From positions 1-64,000 of the forward strand of contig JANSYO010000005.1 in assembly GCA_024742395.1 (NCBI GenBank): DNA of 64,000 nt, written 5' to 3'. The translations under genes and the position numbers were made by a program. The stretch comes from Cytophagales bacterium (lineage in GTDB: Bacteria; Bacteroidota; Bacteroidia; Cytophagales; Spirosomataceae). A model generated the notes under the pieces. That model worked only from the letters and a program-made list of their open reading frames with translations, searched no databases and was not told the origin of the DNA. The first letter of the stretch is position 1. The number at the start of each line of letters is the position of its first letter. Below, in pieces: positions 20,342-29,900 of this stretch.

Positions 20342-22657
20342 CTATTCTACTACTCTCAATTTAGCAAAACTTAGTAAGAGGGTCTTTTCTCCCTGAGTTT
20401 CGAAGTCAACTGTAGCTTTATGGCTAGCACCCATCATGTCCATTTTGGTAATTCTCCCAAAACCGAATTTTTGATGTTCTACTTTTACTCCCGCTTTTAA
20501 TTCAGAGGGGTTAGAAGGCACAAAATTGCCCGAAGGTTTATGTTCGGCAGGAGGTTTTGCTTTGCTTACCGGTTTTAGATTGCTCAGTACCCGTTGTTTA
20601 GCACTGGGTGGATTTGCACTACTGGATGGTGGAGCACTCACTTTCTTGCTGAATGAACTTATGACATCACCATCGTCTGAAAATGACTTTCTAACCGGCT
20701 TGTTCAGTTTAGGCATTGAAAGATATTGCTCATCTATCTCCAACAAAAAGCGGCTGGGCTCACAATAGGTTAATCTTCCCCAGTTGTATCTGGAATCTGC
20801 ATAGCTAAGTGTAAGATTTTGCTCAGCACGTGTGATAGCCACATAAAATAGTCGTCTTTCTTCTTCCAGATCTGCTCGATTATTCAGCATCATTTGTGAA
20901 GGGAAGAGATTTTCTTCAAGGCCTACCACAAAAACGTGCTTAAATTCCAAACCCTTGGAACCGTGAATAGTCATCATGGTCACCCTGTCATTATCACCAT
21001 CCTCATCTTCCTGATCTGCAGAAGTAAGCAACGAGACCGTCTGAAGAAATGCTGGCAAACTTTTATCATCGTTCTCCTCATTATCTACAAACTGTTTCAC
21101 AGAGTTTAATAATTCCTGGATGTTCTCATATCTTGCCAGGCCTTCTACTGTTTTATCTGCATAGAGTTCTCTTAAAATTCCAGTGGTTTTTGCAATATGA
21201 GCAGCCATCTCATGAGCATCTTTACCTCTGTCTAACTCACCCATAAACCCTTTAATCAGATCTGCGAATGAAGCAATCGCATTGGAGGTTCTTCCACTCA
21301 TATATTGATTTATGTGGCACACCACATCCCAAATGGTCGTATTGTTCTCTGTGGCAGACAACACTATCTTGGCTACTGACTGTGCTCCAATACCACGTTT
21401 TGGTAAATTAATTATCCTCTTAAAAGCCTCTTCGTCCTGCTGATTGACCGTAAAACGCAAATAAGCCAGGAGGTCTTTAATCTCCTTTCTTTGATAAAAA
21501 GATAATCCGCCAATAATTCTGTATTTTATATTAATCTTTCTGAGTGCTTCTTCAAAAGCTCTGGACTGTGCATTGGTTCTATACAAAATAGCGAAATCTG
21601 AATTTGTCAATCCTTCTCTCACTTTTTCTTCATAGATCATATTGGCTATAGCTCTGCCTTCTTCGTTATCTGAAGCAGCCTTCAATACCTCAATTTTTTT
21701 GCCCTCGTCGTTATCTGTAAATACATTTTTCTGCAATTGATCCTGATTCTTCTGAATCAAAGAATTTGCAGCATTGACTATATTCTTTGTTGACCTGTAA
21801 TTTTGCTCCAGTTTAACGGTAACTAACTCCGGGTAATCCTTCTTAAAATTCAGAATGTTTTGAATATTGGCCCCGCGAAAGGCATAAATACTTTGAGCAT
21901 CATCACCCACTACGCAAATGTTTTGATGCACAGCAGCCAGTTTTCGTGTTATTAAATATTGAGAAACGTTAGTATCCTGAAACTCGTCTACCAGCACATG
22001 TCTGAATTTATGCTGATACTTATTCAAGATTTCAAGATGATCTCTGAACAGAACATTCGTGTTATATAAAAGATCATCAAAGTCCATCGCATTCGCCTGG
22101 AAACAACGCTGAGCGTAGGTCTTATAAATCCTTCCTATTTCCGGCATTCTTGCTCCTGCATCCTCTTCTCTGAAAATAGGATTTTGATTATACATCTCCC
22201 ATGAAACAAGCGAGTTCTTAGCATTGGAGATTCTATTCAAAACATAATTCACTTTATATACTTTATCATCCAGAGTAAACTCTTTGATAATCGATCGAAG
22301 TAAAGATTTCGAATCATCCGTATCATAAATGGAAAAATTAGAAGTATAGCCTAAGACTTTTCCTTCAAAACGTAGAATTTTAGCAAATACTGAGTGAAAG
22401 GTTCCCATCCATAGATTTCGGGCATTAGGACCTATGAGCTCTTCAATTCTATGCCTCATTTCCTCCGCTGCCTTATTCGTAAAGGTCAAAGACAATATAT
22501 TAAAAGGGTCTACACCTTGTTCTATCAACCAGGCAATTCTATAAGTTAGTACTCTTGTTTTACCGGAACCCGCACCCGCAATAATCATTAAAGGGCCATT
22601 GGGATGGGTTACAGCCTCAAGCTGGGGTGGGTTTAGTTTTTCTAAAAATTCAGTCAC
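20342..22657 (-). CDS. UvrD/PcrA-type superfamily 1 DNA helicase
   Basis: An ATP-dependent 3'-5' helicase of 771 residues. Motif I is AGAGSGKTRVLTYR near residue 28, Ia is LTFTNKAAEEM, II is VDEFQDTN, III is VGDDAQSIYAFRGA, IV/V includes MTIHGSKGLEF and VI is LFYVAITRAEQNL. A Pro/Ser/Lys-rich linker leads to a C-terminal Tudor-like tail (GVKVEHQKFGFGRI), as in PcrA, which contacts RNA polymerase. It starts at GTG 22657. It belongs to nucleotide excision repair and replication-conflict resolution; the name pcrA or uvrD cannot be separated from sequence alone. Confidence 0.94.
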   Translation of the reverse strand: MTEFLEKLNPPQLEAVTHPNGPLMIIAGAGSGKTRVLTYRIAWLIEQGVDPFNILSLTFTNKAAEEMRHRIEELIGPNARNLWMGTFHSVFAKILRFEGKVLGYTSNFSIYDTDDSKSLLRSIIKEFTLDDKVYKVNYVLNRISNAKNSLVSWEMYNQNPIFREEDAGARMPEIGRIYKTYAQRCFQANAMDFDDLLYNTNVLFRDHLEILNKYQHKFRHVLVDEFQDTNVSQYLITRKLAAVHQNICVVGDDAQSIYAFRGANIQNILNFKKDYPELVTVKLEQNYRSTKNIVNAANSLIQKNQDQLQKNVFTDNDEGKKIEVLKAASDNEEGRAIANMIYEEKVREGLTNSDFAILYRTNAQSRAFEEALRKINIKYRIIGGLSFYQRKEIKDLLAYLRFTVNQQDEEAFKRIINLPKRGIGAQSVAKIVLSATENNTTIWDVVCHINQYMSGRTSNAIASFADLIKGFMGELDRGKDAHEMAAHIAKTTGILRELYADKTVEGLARYENIQELLNSVKQFVDNEENDDKSLPAFLQTVSLLTSADQEDEDGDNDRVTMMTIHGSKGLEFKHVFVVGLEENLFPSQMMLNNRADLEEERRLFYVAITRAEQNLTLSYADSRYNWGRLTYCEPSRFLLEIDEQYLSMPKLNKPVRKSFSDDGDVISSFSKKVSAPPSSSANPPSAKQRVLSNLKPVSKAKPPAEHKPSGNFVPSNPSELKAGVKVEHQKFGFGRITKMDMMGASHKATVDFETQGEKTLLLSFAKLRVVE

Positions 22658-22752
22658 GTTTTTCTACTCTGATATGCTAAATACAAAGATAAGGAAGACA
22701 AGGCGTAATTAGTGGAAATTTGGATAACTTGAGGTTCTTTAAGTGAAACCTC

Positions 22753-24402
22753 TTGGCAAAATTCTTACATATTCAGCAATTCGGAAAGCCTTTACACTAT
22801 GGCCCTGAATTGCAGACCATGCTAATAAAATTAGGGTTTACTCTTTTGAGCAATGGCCAAACCTATCAGCAATTTAGTCAGAAAGCCAATTTCAAAAATT
22901 TCCCTTCAGACGCATGGCTTACTGATATGTTTCCTGTTAAACCACTTGTTAATATTGATGCTTTAAAAGATTTAGACATAGGCTTCTCAGGTGTCTATCT
23001 TCATAAAATGAGGTTTTCTGCTGACCTTTTCAGAGACTATTTTGGAATCAAACAACTTTACTATTGGTATCAAGACGGTTTACTGATAGCATCAAATGAC
23101 CAAATGGCTATTTTGGCCTGCCTGCCCTCCACTCCAGAACCAAATCTTTTGGCTATAAAAAACTATTTAAATGACCGTTGTCACTTAAGCCCAAGTACAT
23201 TTTTTGAAGGCATTAATCGCGTATTACCGGGGGAAAGAATAAATTTCTCTTTCTCAGGGATAGAGAAAAGTTACTTTTGGCCAGTAAAGAATATCCCTTT
23301 TAAAGATCAAAATGCCAGCTCATATATTGAGAGCCTTAAACACAGAATTGCACATTTTTCAAACCATCATAAAAAGATATATGTGGCAATTAATGGTGGA
23401 ATTTATAGTGCTTCCTTGGCTTCTCTTCTCAGGAAATATTTATCTAAAGAAATTAAAGGGATATTTCATACAAGTAATAATTCTAACCCATTTTACTCCA
23501 ATAGGGCTCATGCCGTAGCAGTGGTTCATGATTTTGACTTAATCAAAACCTCTGAACCCACTGACATTTTGAAAAATCTTCAATACCTGACAGCTTTAAC
23601 AACCCGCCCCATCTGTCCTTCCACCAAATCTATTGCTTTGCTCAGCACAGTCAAAAAAGCGCAAGGCGGAATTCTTTTTACTGGTCATGGCGGTGAAGAA
23701 ATGAGCCAATCTTTTGAGTTTTATAAACGCACGCTGGTTCAAAAACAAGATTTCGATTTACTTAAAAGTGTTCTGGAAAAAGAACATAAGCTAAGTGGTG
23801 TAAAGGACAACTTTGAACTTTATTTTATACGTGAGTTATACAAACTTTTGACGGGTTCCTTTTTTCAAAAAATTGCGTTCATTCTCTTAATTCCTCAAGT
23901 AAGAAAGCCATTCATCTTTAGATTTATCAAAATCAAATTAAGATCAAGTGATAGAAATAAACGGACACCTAAAACTGACCGTTTAGGCCAGGATAGACCC
24001 ATTAGTTCTGAGCTTAATACTACTCTAGAAATACTCGACACCTTAGGAAATCAATTAAAAGTGCAGCTTGCATTTCCCTTTTTAACTAAAGAAGAAATCA
24101 GAACACAGGTACTCGAAAAAGATGACCATTTGAAAACTTCAGCTGCAGAATTACTCCCAGATATTTTCAAAGACGATAAAAAAGATAAAGAGAGCAACTC
24201 CGGCGAAATTAAAATTTTGAGATTGATTCAACAGGCGTTGCCATTATTTCATGATAAACATCCTATTTGGCAATATATTGAAAAGAAAGAATTTGAAAAT
24301 GAAATTTCCCAATCTGAAGAATTAATACTTAGCTCAGAAAAAGTGAGTAAACTTCTTCGAAAACTCTATTTAGGTATTTGGCTAAACGAATTTTATACAT
24401 AA
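22753..24402 (+). CDS. Degenerate asparagine-synthetase-like protein
   Basis: The protein follows the AsnB layout: an Ntn-type first half (RDYFGIKQLYYWYQDG resembles the AsnB RDPFGIKPLYY block; FEGINRVLPGE the FxGI.RLPPG block) and a PP-loop second half. The N-terminal catalytic Cys is absent, because the frame opens at TTG 22753 directly after an in-frame TGA. The PP-loop SGGLDS is replaced by INGGIYSAS. Both active sites therefore look damaged while 549 codons stay open. It may be a non-catalytic relative with another role. A terminator with a CGAA tetraloop follows. Confidence 0.7.
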   Translation: MAKFLHIQQFGKPLHYGPELQTMLIKLGFTLLSNGQTYQQFSQKANFKNFPSDAWLTDMFPVKPLVNIDALKDLDIGFSGVYLHKMRFSADLFRDYFGIKQLYYWYQDGLLIASNDQMAILACLPSTPEPNLLAIKNYLNDRCHLSPSTFFEGINRVLPGERINFSFSGIEKSYFWPVKNIPFKDQNASSYIESLKHRIAHFSNHHKKIYVAINGGIYSASLASLLRKYLSKEIKGIFHTSNNSNPFYSNRAHAVAVVHDFDLIKTSEPTDILKNLQYLTALTTRPICPSTKSIALLSTVKKAQGGILFTGHGGEEMSQSFEFYKRTLVQKQDFDLLKSVLEKEHKLSGVKDNFELYFIRELYKLLTGSFFQKIAFILLIPQVRKPFIFRFIKIKLRSSDRNKRTPKTDRLGQDRPISSELNTTLEILDTLGNQLKVQLAFPFLTKEEIRTQVLEKDDHLKTSAAELLPDIFKDDKKDKESNSGEIKILRLIQQALPLFHDKHPIWQYIEKKEFENEISQSEELILSSEKVSKLLRKLYLGIWLNEFYT

Positions 24403-24431
24403 AAAAAGGAGCTCGAAAGCTCCTTTTTTTT
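24401..24431. terminator. Bidirectional terminator with CGAA tetraloop
   Basis: A 13-bp stem (24401-24413 with 24418-24430) is closed by CGAA and flanked by A7 and T8. It overlaps the stop codons of the two convergent genes, so it serves both the asparagine-synthetase-like gene and accC. Confidence 0.88.
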
Positions 24432-25773
24432 ATAAATCACTAAAATCAAAATCATCCAAAAAGTTAGTGGTAAAAATTCCCGATCTAAACTTCTCGTTAT
24501 CCATCAATTTTAAATGGAAAGGAACAGTAGTTTTGATTCCTTCAATATAGAATTCTTCCAATGCTCTTTTCATTCGTACTATCACCTCTTCTCTGCTCTG
24601 ACCAGTAACAATAACCTTGGCAATCATTGAGTCATAATTAGGAGGAATGGTATAACCTGCATATACATGGCTATCTACACGTACTCCATGCCCACCAGGC
24701 ATATGCTTTGATTTGATCGTTCCCGGACAAGGTCTAAACCCATTTGCAGGATCTTCAGCATTGATACGACATTCCATCGCAAATCCTTTCGGGAAATAGC
24801 TTTTACCAGAAATCATCACTCCTGCAGCCACTTTTATTTGCTCCTTAATCAAATCAAAATCTGTAACTTCTTCTGTGATGGGATGTTCTACCTGAATACG
24901 AGTATTCATTTCCATGAAATAGAACTCGCCGTGCTTATCAACAAGAAACTCTACAGTACCAGCACCTTCATATTTGATAGCCGCTGCACCTTTTATGGCA
25001 GCTTCTCCCATTCTTCTTCTTAGATCATCATTCACAACAGGTGAAGGTGTCTCTTCTACCAGCTTCTGATGTCTTCTTTGAATAGAACAATCTCTTTCTG
25101 AAAGGTGGCACACTCTACCTTCCTGATCACCTACTATCTGAATTTCAATATGCCTTGGCTCTTCTACAAACTTTTCTAAGTACAAGCCGTCATTTCCAAA
25201 AGCTGCTCCAGACTCCATTTTGGCGTCATCCCACATTTTTTGAAAATCACTTTCTTTACGGATGATTCTCATTCCGCGTCCACCACCGCCGGCAGTAGCT
25301 TTAACTATAACAGGATATCCTATTTCCTTTGCCAGCTTCATTCCTTGATCTACTGATTCAAGCAGACCATCAGAACCCGGAATTACAGGAACTCCGGCTT
25401 CAGCCATTGTTTTTTTTGCTGTAGCCTTATCTCCCATTTTATTAATCTGATCAGCTGATGCACCAATAAACTTGATTCCATAATCTTCACAAATCTTTGA
25501 GAACTCGGCATTTTCAGAGAGAAATCCATAACCGGGATGAATTGCATCTGCATTTGTAATCTCTGCAGCAGAAAGAATATTTGGAATATTTAAATAGGAT
25601 TTAATACTCGGTGCAGGTCCTATACATACGGCTTCATCAGCAAAACGTACATGTAGACTTTCTTTATCTGCTGTAGAGTAAACTGCCACTGTTTTAATGC
25701 CCATCTCATGACAAGTACGCATTATTCTTAAGGCAATCTCCCCACGGTTTGCAATCAATATTTTCTTAAACAT
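24430..25773 (-). CDS. accC: Biotin carboxylase subunit of acetyl-CoA carboxylase
   Basis: Carboxylates the biotin of AccB with bicarbonate and ATP, the first half-reaction of malonyl-CoA formation. The 447 residues carry the ATP-grasp loop [13 protein letters not shown], the biotin-binding region [12 protein letters not shown], and [12 protein letters not shown] with the metal ligands and catalytic Arg. The gene starts 27 bp after accB, as in the usual accBC operon. Carboxyltransferase genes accA and accD are not in the window. Confidence 0.97.
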   Translation of the reverse strand: MFKKILIANRGEIALRIMRTCHEMGIKTVAVYSTADKESLHVRFADEAVCIGPAPSIKSYLNIPNILSAAEITNADAIHPGYGFLSENAEFSKICEDYGIKFIGASADQINKMGDKATAKKTMAEAGVPVIPGSDGLLESVDQGMKLAKEIGYPVIVKATAGGGGRGMRIIRKESDFQKMWDDAKMESGAAFGNDGLYLEKFVEEPRHIEIQIVGDQEGRVCHLSERDCSIQRRHQKLVEETPSPVVNDDLRRRMGEAAIKGAAAIKYEGAGTVEFLVDKHGEFYFMEMNTRIQVEHPITEEVTDFDLIKEQIKVAAGVMISGKSYFPKGFAMECRINAEDPANGFRPCPGTIKSKHMPGGHGVRVDSHVYAGYTIPPNYDSMIAKVIVTGQSREEVIVRMKRALEEFYIEGIKTTVPFHLKLMDNEKFRSGIFTTNFLDDFDFSDL

Positions 25774-25800
25774 ACTAACTTGTTTAAAAGACCAAAGAAA

Positions 25801-26289
25801 TTATGAAGGATCTACCAGGAATAATGGCTGATCGTATTCTACTGGGGTAGCATCTTCTACCAGTACTTTAACAATTTTCCCTTTTACTTCTGATTCTATC
25901 TCATTGAATAACTTCATTGCTTCAATGATACATACTACATCACCTTCGGCAATGCTATCACCTACTTCTTTATAGTTAGGTTTATCAGGGCCAGCCGAAC
26001 GATAGAAAGTGCCTATCATAGGAGACTTCACCTCAATTAATTTAGAATTCGCCTCTGCAACTGGTGCTGGTGCCGCCGCTGCTGCCTCAGCAACTGGGGC
26101 TGGTGCCGCTGGCGTCGCAGCTGGGGCTGGAGCTGAAGCTACAGTTGGAACACTGGCAGGAGCCTGAACTACCACAGAAGCCACATTTCTTTTTATGTGT
26201 AATTTCAGATCAGCTGTCTCAATATTGATTTCATCGAGGTCTGATTTAGAAATGTAATCAATTAGTTTTTGAATATCTTTTGTTTCCAT
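25801..26289 (-). CDS. accB: Biotin carboxyl carrier protein of acetyl-CoA carboxylase
   Basis: Carries biotin on Lys126 in the motif EAMKL, within a C-terminal biotinyl domain of about 80 residues. The middle (about residues 35-80) is a flexible Pro/Ala-rich linker, and the N-terminus is the helical AccC-binding segment. The promoter candidate just upstream, after the efp terminator, suggests that accBC is at least partly expressed apart from the genes before it. Confidence 0.97.
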   Translation of the reverse strand: METKDIQKLIDYISKSDLDEINIETADLKLHIKRNVASVVVQAPASVPTVASAPAPAATPAAPAPVAEAAAAAPAPVAEANSKLIEVKSPMIGTFYRSAGPDKPNYKEVGDSIAEGDVVCIIEAMKLFNEIESEVKGKIVKVLVEDATPVEYDQPLFLVDPS

Positions 26290-26321
26290 CTTAACGATAA
26301 GGGTAAGAGTTTAGAGAGCTA

Positions 26322-26350
26322 CAAATGTATAAAGAAATGATCGCCATCAA
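26322..26350 (-). promoter_or_regulatory. Candidate accBC promoter
   Basis: On the minus strand TTG (26348-26350) is followed after 18 bp by TACATTTG (26322-26329), close to the Bacteroidota TTG-n19-TAnnTTTG pattern, 33 bp before the accB ATG. The TTG lies at the edge of the U tract of the efp terminator. Confidence 0.5.
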
Positions 26351-26377
26351 AAAAAGAAAGTTGCCCGTACAGGGCAA
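26349..26377 (-). terminator. Terminator after efp
   Basis: On the minus strand TTGCCC and GGGCAA (26372-26377 with 26361-26366) form a stem with a 5-nt loop, followed by a T-rich run ending with T7. It begins 6 bp after the efp stop codon and separates efp from accBC. Confidence 0.75.
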
Positions 26378-26382
26378 TCTTC

Positions 26383-26952
26383 TTATTTCTCTTTGACGCG
26401 AGAATCGTACTCGTATGTTGTTGTATTTACCTTGATAAGTTCATCATTCTCAATGAACAAAGGTACCTTTATTGTTGCTCCTGTTTCTACAGTAGCAGGC
26501 TTAGAAGGGTTATTGGCGGTATCTCCTTTAACACCTGGTTCTGTGTAAGTTACTCTTAACTCCACATACATTGGCATTTCCACCACCAAAGGCTTTTCCT
26601 CTTCAGCATGAATTAAAATATCTACATTCTGTCCTTCTTTAAGAAGGTCGCTTGCCGGAACCATATCAGCAGGCAAATTTATCTGTTCAAAAGTTTCATT
26701 ATTCATGAAATGATAGCCAAGATCATCATTGAAAATATATTGAAACTGATGTCTTTCTATTCTTGCTGTATTAACACTTACACCTGCAGTAAAGGTATTG
26801 TCTAATACTCTACCTGTGTTTATGTTTTTGAGCTTTGTTCTTACAAAAGCAGGTCCCTTGCCGGGTTTAACATGTTGAAACTCAGTAATGATGTACAAAT
26901 CATTATTGTACTCAATACACAAGCCATTTCTAAAATCAGCTGTTGTTGCCAT
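26383..26952 (-). CDS. efp: Elongation factor P
   Basis: Relieves ribosomes stalled at polyproline stretches. The 189 residues form three beta-barrel domains: KOW-like, then the EFP/eIF5A OB domains. The loop reaching the peptidyl-transferase centre is KPGKGPAFVR, with Lys32 at the tip, so a lysine-type modification or an unmodified form is expected rather than rhamnosylated arginine. It lies 21 bp after fabH and ends at a terminator. Confidence 0.96.
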   Translation of the reverse strand: MATTADFRNGLCIEYNNDLYIITEFQHVKPGKGPAFVRTKLKNINTGRVLDNTFTAGVSVNTARIERHQFQYIFNDDLGYHFMNNETFEQINLPADMVPASDLLKEGQNVDILIHAEEEKPLVVEMPMYVELRVTYTEPGVKGDTANNPSKPATVETGATIKVPLFIENDELIKVNTTTYEYDSRVKEK

Positions 26953-26973
26953 TTATACTTGAATTAATTAATT

Positions 26974-27960
26974 CTAATAAGCCCACTTAATATAAGCTGA
27001 GCCCCAGGTAAATCCTCCACCGAAAGCAGCTAAAATAAGATTATCTCCTTTCTTCAATTTAGATTCATAATCAAAAAGACATAAAGGAATGGTAGCTGCG
27101 GTAGTGTTACCATATCTATCAATATTCATCATTACCTTGTCTTCACCTACTCCCATTCTTCTGGCTGTGGCGTCAATAATACGTTTATTAGCCTGATGTG
27201 GTACAAGATAAGCAATATCGTCACCGTTAAGGTTATTCGCCTCCATTATTTCGGCCGCAGTATCTGCCATTCTTGTTACGGCAAACTTAAACACTGCCTG
27301 CCCTTCCTGTCTAATGTAATGTAGTTTTTGGTCTACTGTTTCATTCGAGGCAGGGAATCGGCTACCACCACCCTTCATTATAAGATGATTTTCACCAGTG
27401 CCATCAGAATGCATTCTGAAGTCAATGAGGCCATTTCCTTCTGAATCTGGTTCCAGCATAACTGCTCCGGCTCCATCTCCAAAAAGAATGCAGGTGGTTC
27501 TGTCTTCCCAATCAATTATGGACGACATTTTGTCTGCTCCTACCACCACCACTTTTTTGTATCTGCCTGATTCAATAAACTGGCTACCCGTAGATAATGC
27601 ATAGATAAATCCTGAACAGGCCGCAAGAACGTCAAAACTTCCAATAGATGGAATTCCTACCTGAGTACAGACTAAATTCGCAGTAGAAGGGAAAAAGTAG
27701 TCTGGTGTTACCGTGGCAACAATAACTAAATCCACCTCCTCAGGTTTAGTATTGGTCTTTTTCAGAAGGCTCTTTACAGCTTCTGCGGCCATAAAAGAAG
27801 TACCTAAGCCCTCCCCTTTTAATATTCTTCTTTCTTTGATTCCGGTTCTGGAAGTTATCCATTCGTCATTAGTATCAACGATTTTTTCCAGATCGGCATT
27901 GGTCAGCTTATCCTCAGGGAGGTATGCACTAACTCCCGTAATAGCGGCTTTAATACTCAT
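26974..27960 (-). CDS. fabH: 3-oxoacyl-ACP synthase III (FabH)
   Basis: Starts fatty-acid synthesis by condensing acetyl-CoA (or a branched primer) with malonyl-ACP. The thiolase-fold triad is visible as Cys115 in AACSGF, His in VPHQANKRI, and Asn in DRYGNTTAA. At 328 residues it has normal length. It is third in a cluster with plsX and rpmF, which in many bacteria joins lipid initiation to ribosome synthesis. The substrate preference (straight or branched primers) cannot be read here. Confidence 0.96.
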   Translation of the reverse strand: MSIKAAITGVSAYLPEDKLTNADLEKIVDTNDEWITSRTGIKERRILKGEGLGTSFMAAEAVKSLLKKTNTKPEEVDLVIVATVTPDYFFPSTANLVCTQVGIPSIGSFDVLAACSGFIYALSTGSQFIESGRYKKVVVVGADKMSSIIDWEDRTTCILFGDGAGAVMLEPDSEGNGLIDFRMHSDGTGENHLIMKGGGSRFPASNETVDQKLHYIRQEGQAVFKFAVTRMADTAAEIMEANNLNGDDIAYLVPHQANKRIIDATARRMGVGEDKVMMNIDRYGNTTAATIPLCLFDYESKLKKGDNLILAAFGGGFTWGSAYIKWAY

Positions 27961-27993
27961 AAAAGGTATAGGTTCTTTAGGGTTTATAGACGA

Positions 27994-28935
27994 TCATTCG
28001 CCAAAAACTTCTGCAATTTTAGCATTTACTCCTGAATCTACCTGCCTCTGAGCAAGTAAAATCATATTCTTTATGGCAAGAGCTGAGGAAATTCCGTGTC
28101 CCACGATAACATTTCCTCTTACACCAATTATTGGGCTACCACCCACTACCTCATAGTTCATTCTGTTGATCAATTGATCATCAATCCCCTGAGAGTGAGC
28201 ATATTCATAGAGAGACTCGCCCATTTTATAAATGACATTTCCGGTAAAGCCTTCAGTCACTATCACATCTGCCTTTCCTTCAAAAAGATCGCGGCCCTCA
28301 ATATTCCCAATAAAATTAACTCGTTTATCGTCTTTAAGCAATTGATAGGTCGCTTGAGCCACTGCTGACCCCTTACTTTCCTCTTCGCCAATGTTTAACA
28401 GAGCTACTTTTGGTTTTTGAATTCCAAAAGAAAGAGAAGCATACATAGAACCCAGCTCTGCAAATTGAACCAACAATTCAGGCTTACAATCGGCATTAGC
28501 ACCAATATCAAGCATCAGGCTGTAATCCCCGCTTTTCAAAGGAAAAAAGCCGGCAATAGGTGGCCTCTGTATATTACCGTAAGTTTTTAAAACAAAAAGC
28601 GAATGCACCATCATAGCCCCGGTATTTCCGGCACTACAAAATGCATTCGCGTCTTTAGTTTTTAACAAGCCAAAGCCTACACCAATACTGCTGTTGGGCT
28701 TTTGAGAGAATGACTTGGCAGGATGCTCATGCATCCCTATCACCTCATCGGCATGTATTATTTCTATCCTCTGCTTTTCAAACTCCAAACCATTTAGAAT
28801 AGTCTGAATTTCATCTTCTTTACCTACCAGAATCACTGAAGCCACATTAGGCAATTCTTCCAGAGCCAAAACAGCTCCTTCTACAGCTGCCTTCGGGGCA
28901 AAATCACCACCCATTGCGTCAACTGCTATTTTCAT
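27994..28935 (-). CDS. plsX: Phosphate acyltransferase PlsX
   Basis: Converts acyl-ACP to acyl-phosphate, the donor for PlsY in phospholipid synthesis. The protein opens with KIAVDAMGGDFAPKAAVEG, which is diagnostic, and has further family blocks (FCSAGNTGAMM, VTEGFTGNVIYK). At 313 residues it is of normal length, peripheral to the membrane and with no signal peptide. It is placed between rpmF and fabH, 46 bp and 33 bp away. Confidence 0.97.
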   Translation of the reverse strand: MKIAVDAMGGDFAPKAAVEGAVLALEELPNVASVILVGKEDEIQTILNGLEFEKQRIEIIHADEVIGMHEHPAKSFSQKPNSSIGVGFGLLKTKDANAFCSAGNTGAMMVHSLFVLKTYGNIQRPPIAGFFPLKSGDYSLMLDIGANADCKPELLVQFAELGSMYASLSFGIQKPKVALLNIGEEESKGSAVAQATYQLLKDDKRVNFIGNIEGRDLFEGKADVIVTEGFTGNVIYKMGESLYEYAHSQGIDDQLINRMNYEVVGGSPIIGVRGNVIVGHGISSALAIKNMILLAQRQVDSGVNAKIAEVFGE

Positions 28936-28981
28936 TGAGGTTTGGCTTAAATCAGATGTATTTGAGAAACTGATAAACGGC

Positions 28982-29167
28982 TTACTTAAAATCTTCTGCT
29001 ACTAACTGACCCTTATAATAAAGGTTTCCTTCATACACGTGTGCTTTGTGACGCACGTGGATTTCACCTGTAGTTGCATCTACAGACAAGGCTTTAGTAG
29101 CAAGATTATCGTGAGTTCTACGCTTATCTCTTCTGGTTTTCGAAATTTTTCGTTTCGGATGTGCCAT
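28982..29167 (-). CDS. rpmF: Ribosomal protein L32
   Basis: The 61-residue protein opens [19 protein letters not shown], the standard L32 N-terminus, and has no cysteine, so it is the zinc-independent form. It is 20 bp downstream of the yceD-like gene, the conserved yceD-rpmF pair. Confidence 0.96.
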   Translation of the reverse strand: MAHPKRKISKTRRDKRRTHDNLATKALSVDATTGEIHVRHKAHVYEGNLYYKGQLVAEDFK

Positions 29168-29187
29168 TATTACCTATTATTTATTTG

Positions 29188-29730
29188 TTACAATTTCTTT
29201 TTAAAATCTTTAAGAGCATCCCACATTGGGTTTGACTCCTCCTTTCTCTCCTCTTCTTTTTGACTTACATCCGGATTCTCAGAAGAAAAAACCAATCCTG
29301 AAGCCTCTTCAGACTCATCCCTAAATTTAGGATGAAGTTTTTTCATCGGTACTGAAAGTCCAATATAATCAAAAATATCCCTCGCAATGTTTATTTCGGC
29401 TGTCCCAAAAGGTATTATTTCAACATCTTCCGATACCACCTCATTTCTATCCCCAAATTTATAAACGTATTGCTCGCTTATATTTAATGGTTCTTCAAAC
29501 ACCTCAAGGCTTCTGTCACAAATCAGCTTTAAAGTACCTGTAATATGGTAATCTAAACGCATCATTGATGACGACTTGTCAAGAACAAGGGCTAACTTAA
29601 ACTCCCCACTCTCAATTATATCCTGATCAAAGGATTCAAAAAAATCATCCTTGCCCTCAAACTCAAATTCGTGACTCTTTTCATCGAGACCAAGAACGTT
29701 TATGCTATACTGCTGATGTATTTTTTTCAC
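29188..29730 (-). CDS. yceD: YceD/DUF177 family protein
   Basis: A 180-residue acidic protein of the DUF177 family, identified by its place immediately before rpmF, the CDRSLEVFEEPLNISEQYVY block (the usual two-cysteine form is reduced to one Cys here) and the EIDIARDI-like segment EINIARDIFDYIGLSVPM. The plant and bacterial relatives are needed for 23S rRNA processing. It starts at GTG 29730, 18 bp downstream of a perfect -7 motif. It is the probable first gene of the yceD-to-efp transcript. Confidence 0.88.
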   Translation of the reverse strand: MKKIHQQYSINVLGLDEKSHEFEFEGKDDFFESFDQDIIESGEFKLALVLDKSSSMMRLDYHITGTLKLICDRSLEVFEEPLNISEQYVYKFGDRNEVVSEDVEIIPFGTAEINIARDIFDYIGLSVPMKKLHPKFRDESEEASGLVFSSENPDVSQKEEERKEESNPMWDALKDFKKKL

Positions 29731-29747
29731 CTTTTATCAGAAAGGGT

Positions 29748-29756
29748 GCAAATTTA
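29748..29756 (-). promoter_or_regulatory. Candidate -7 element of the yceD-rpmF-plsX-fabH-efp operon
   Basis: The minus strand reads TAAATTTGC, an exact match to TAnnTTTGC, 18 bp before the GTG start of yceD. The gap to coaX is divergent, so the opposite promoter must lie nearby. No clear -33 TTG is spaced correctly. Confidence 0.5.
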
Positions 29757-29900
29757 CAACCTTTTTTATTCATTCTAAAGTTTTGCCAAAATATATTAAA
29801 GATAATACGATCTATACATGATATATATGAGAAGAAATATCTTTTCTCTATACCAATTTGCTCATTATTTCTAATTTAGTATTTCCTTAATCTATTTCAA

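Noticed and set aside
27713-28051. A 112-codon plus-strand frame across fabH and plsX
   Set aside because: Antisense to two conserved enzymes and the gap between them.
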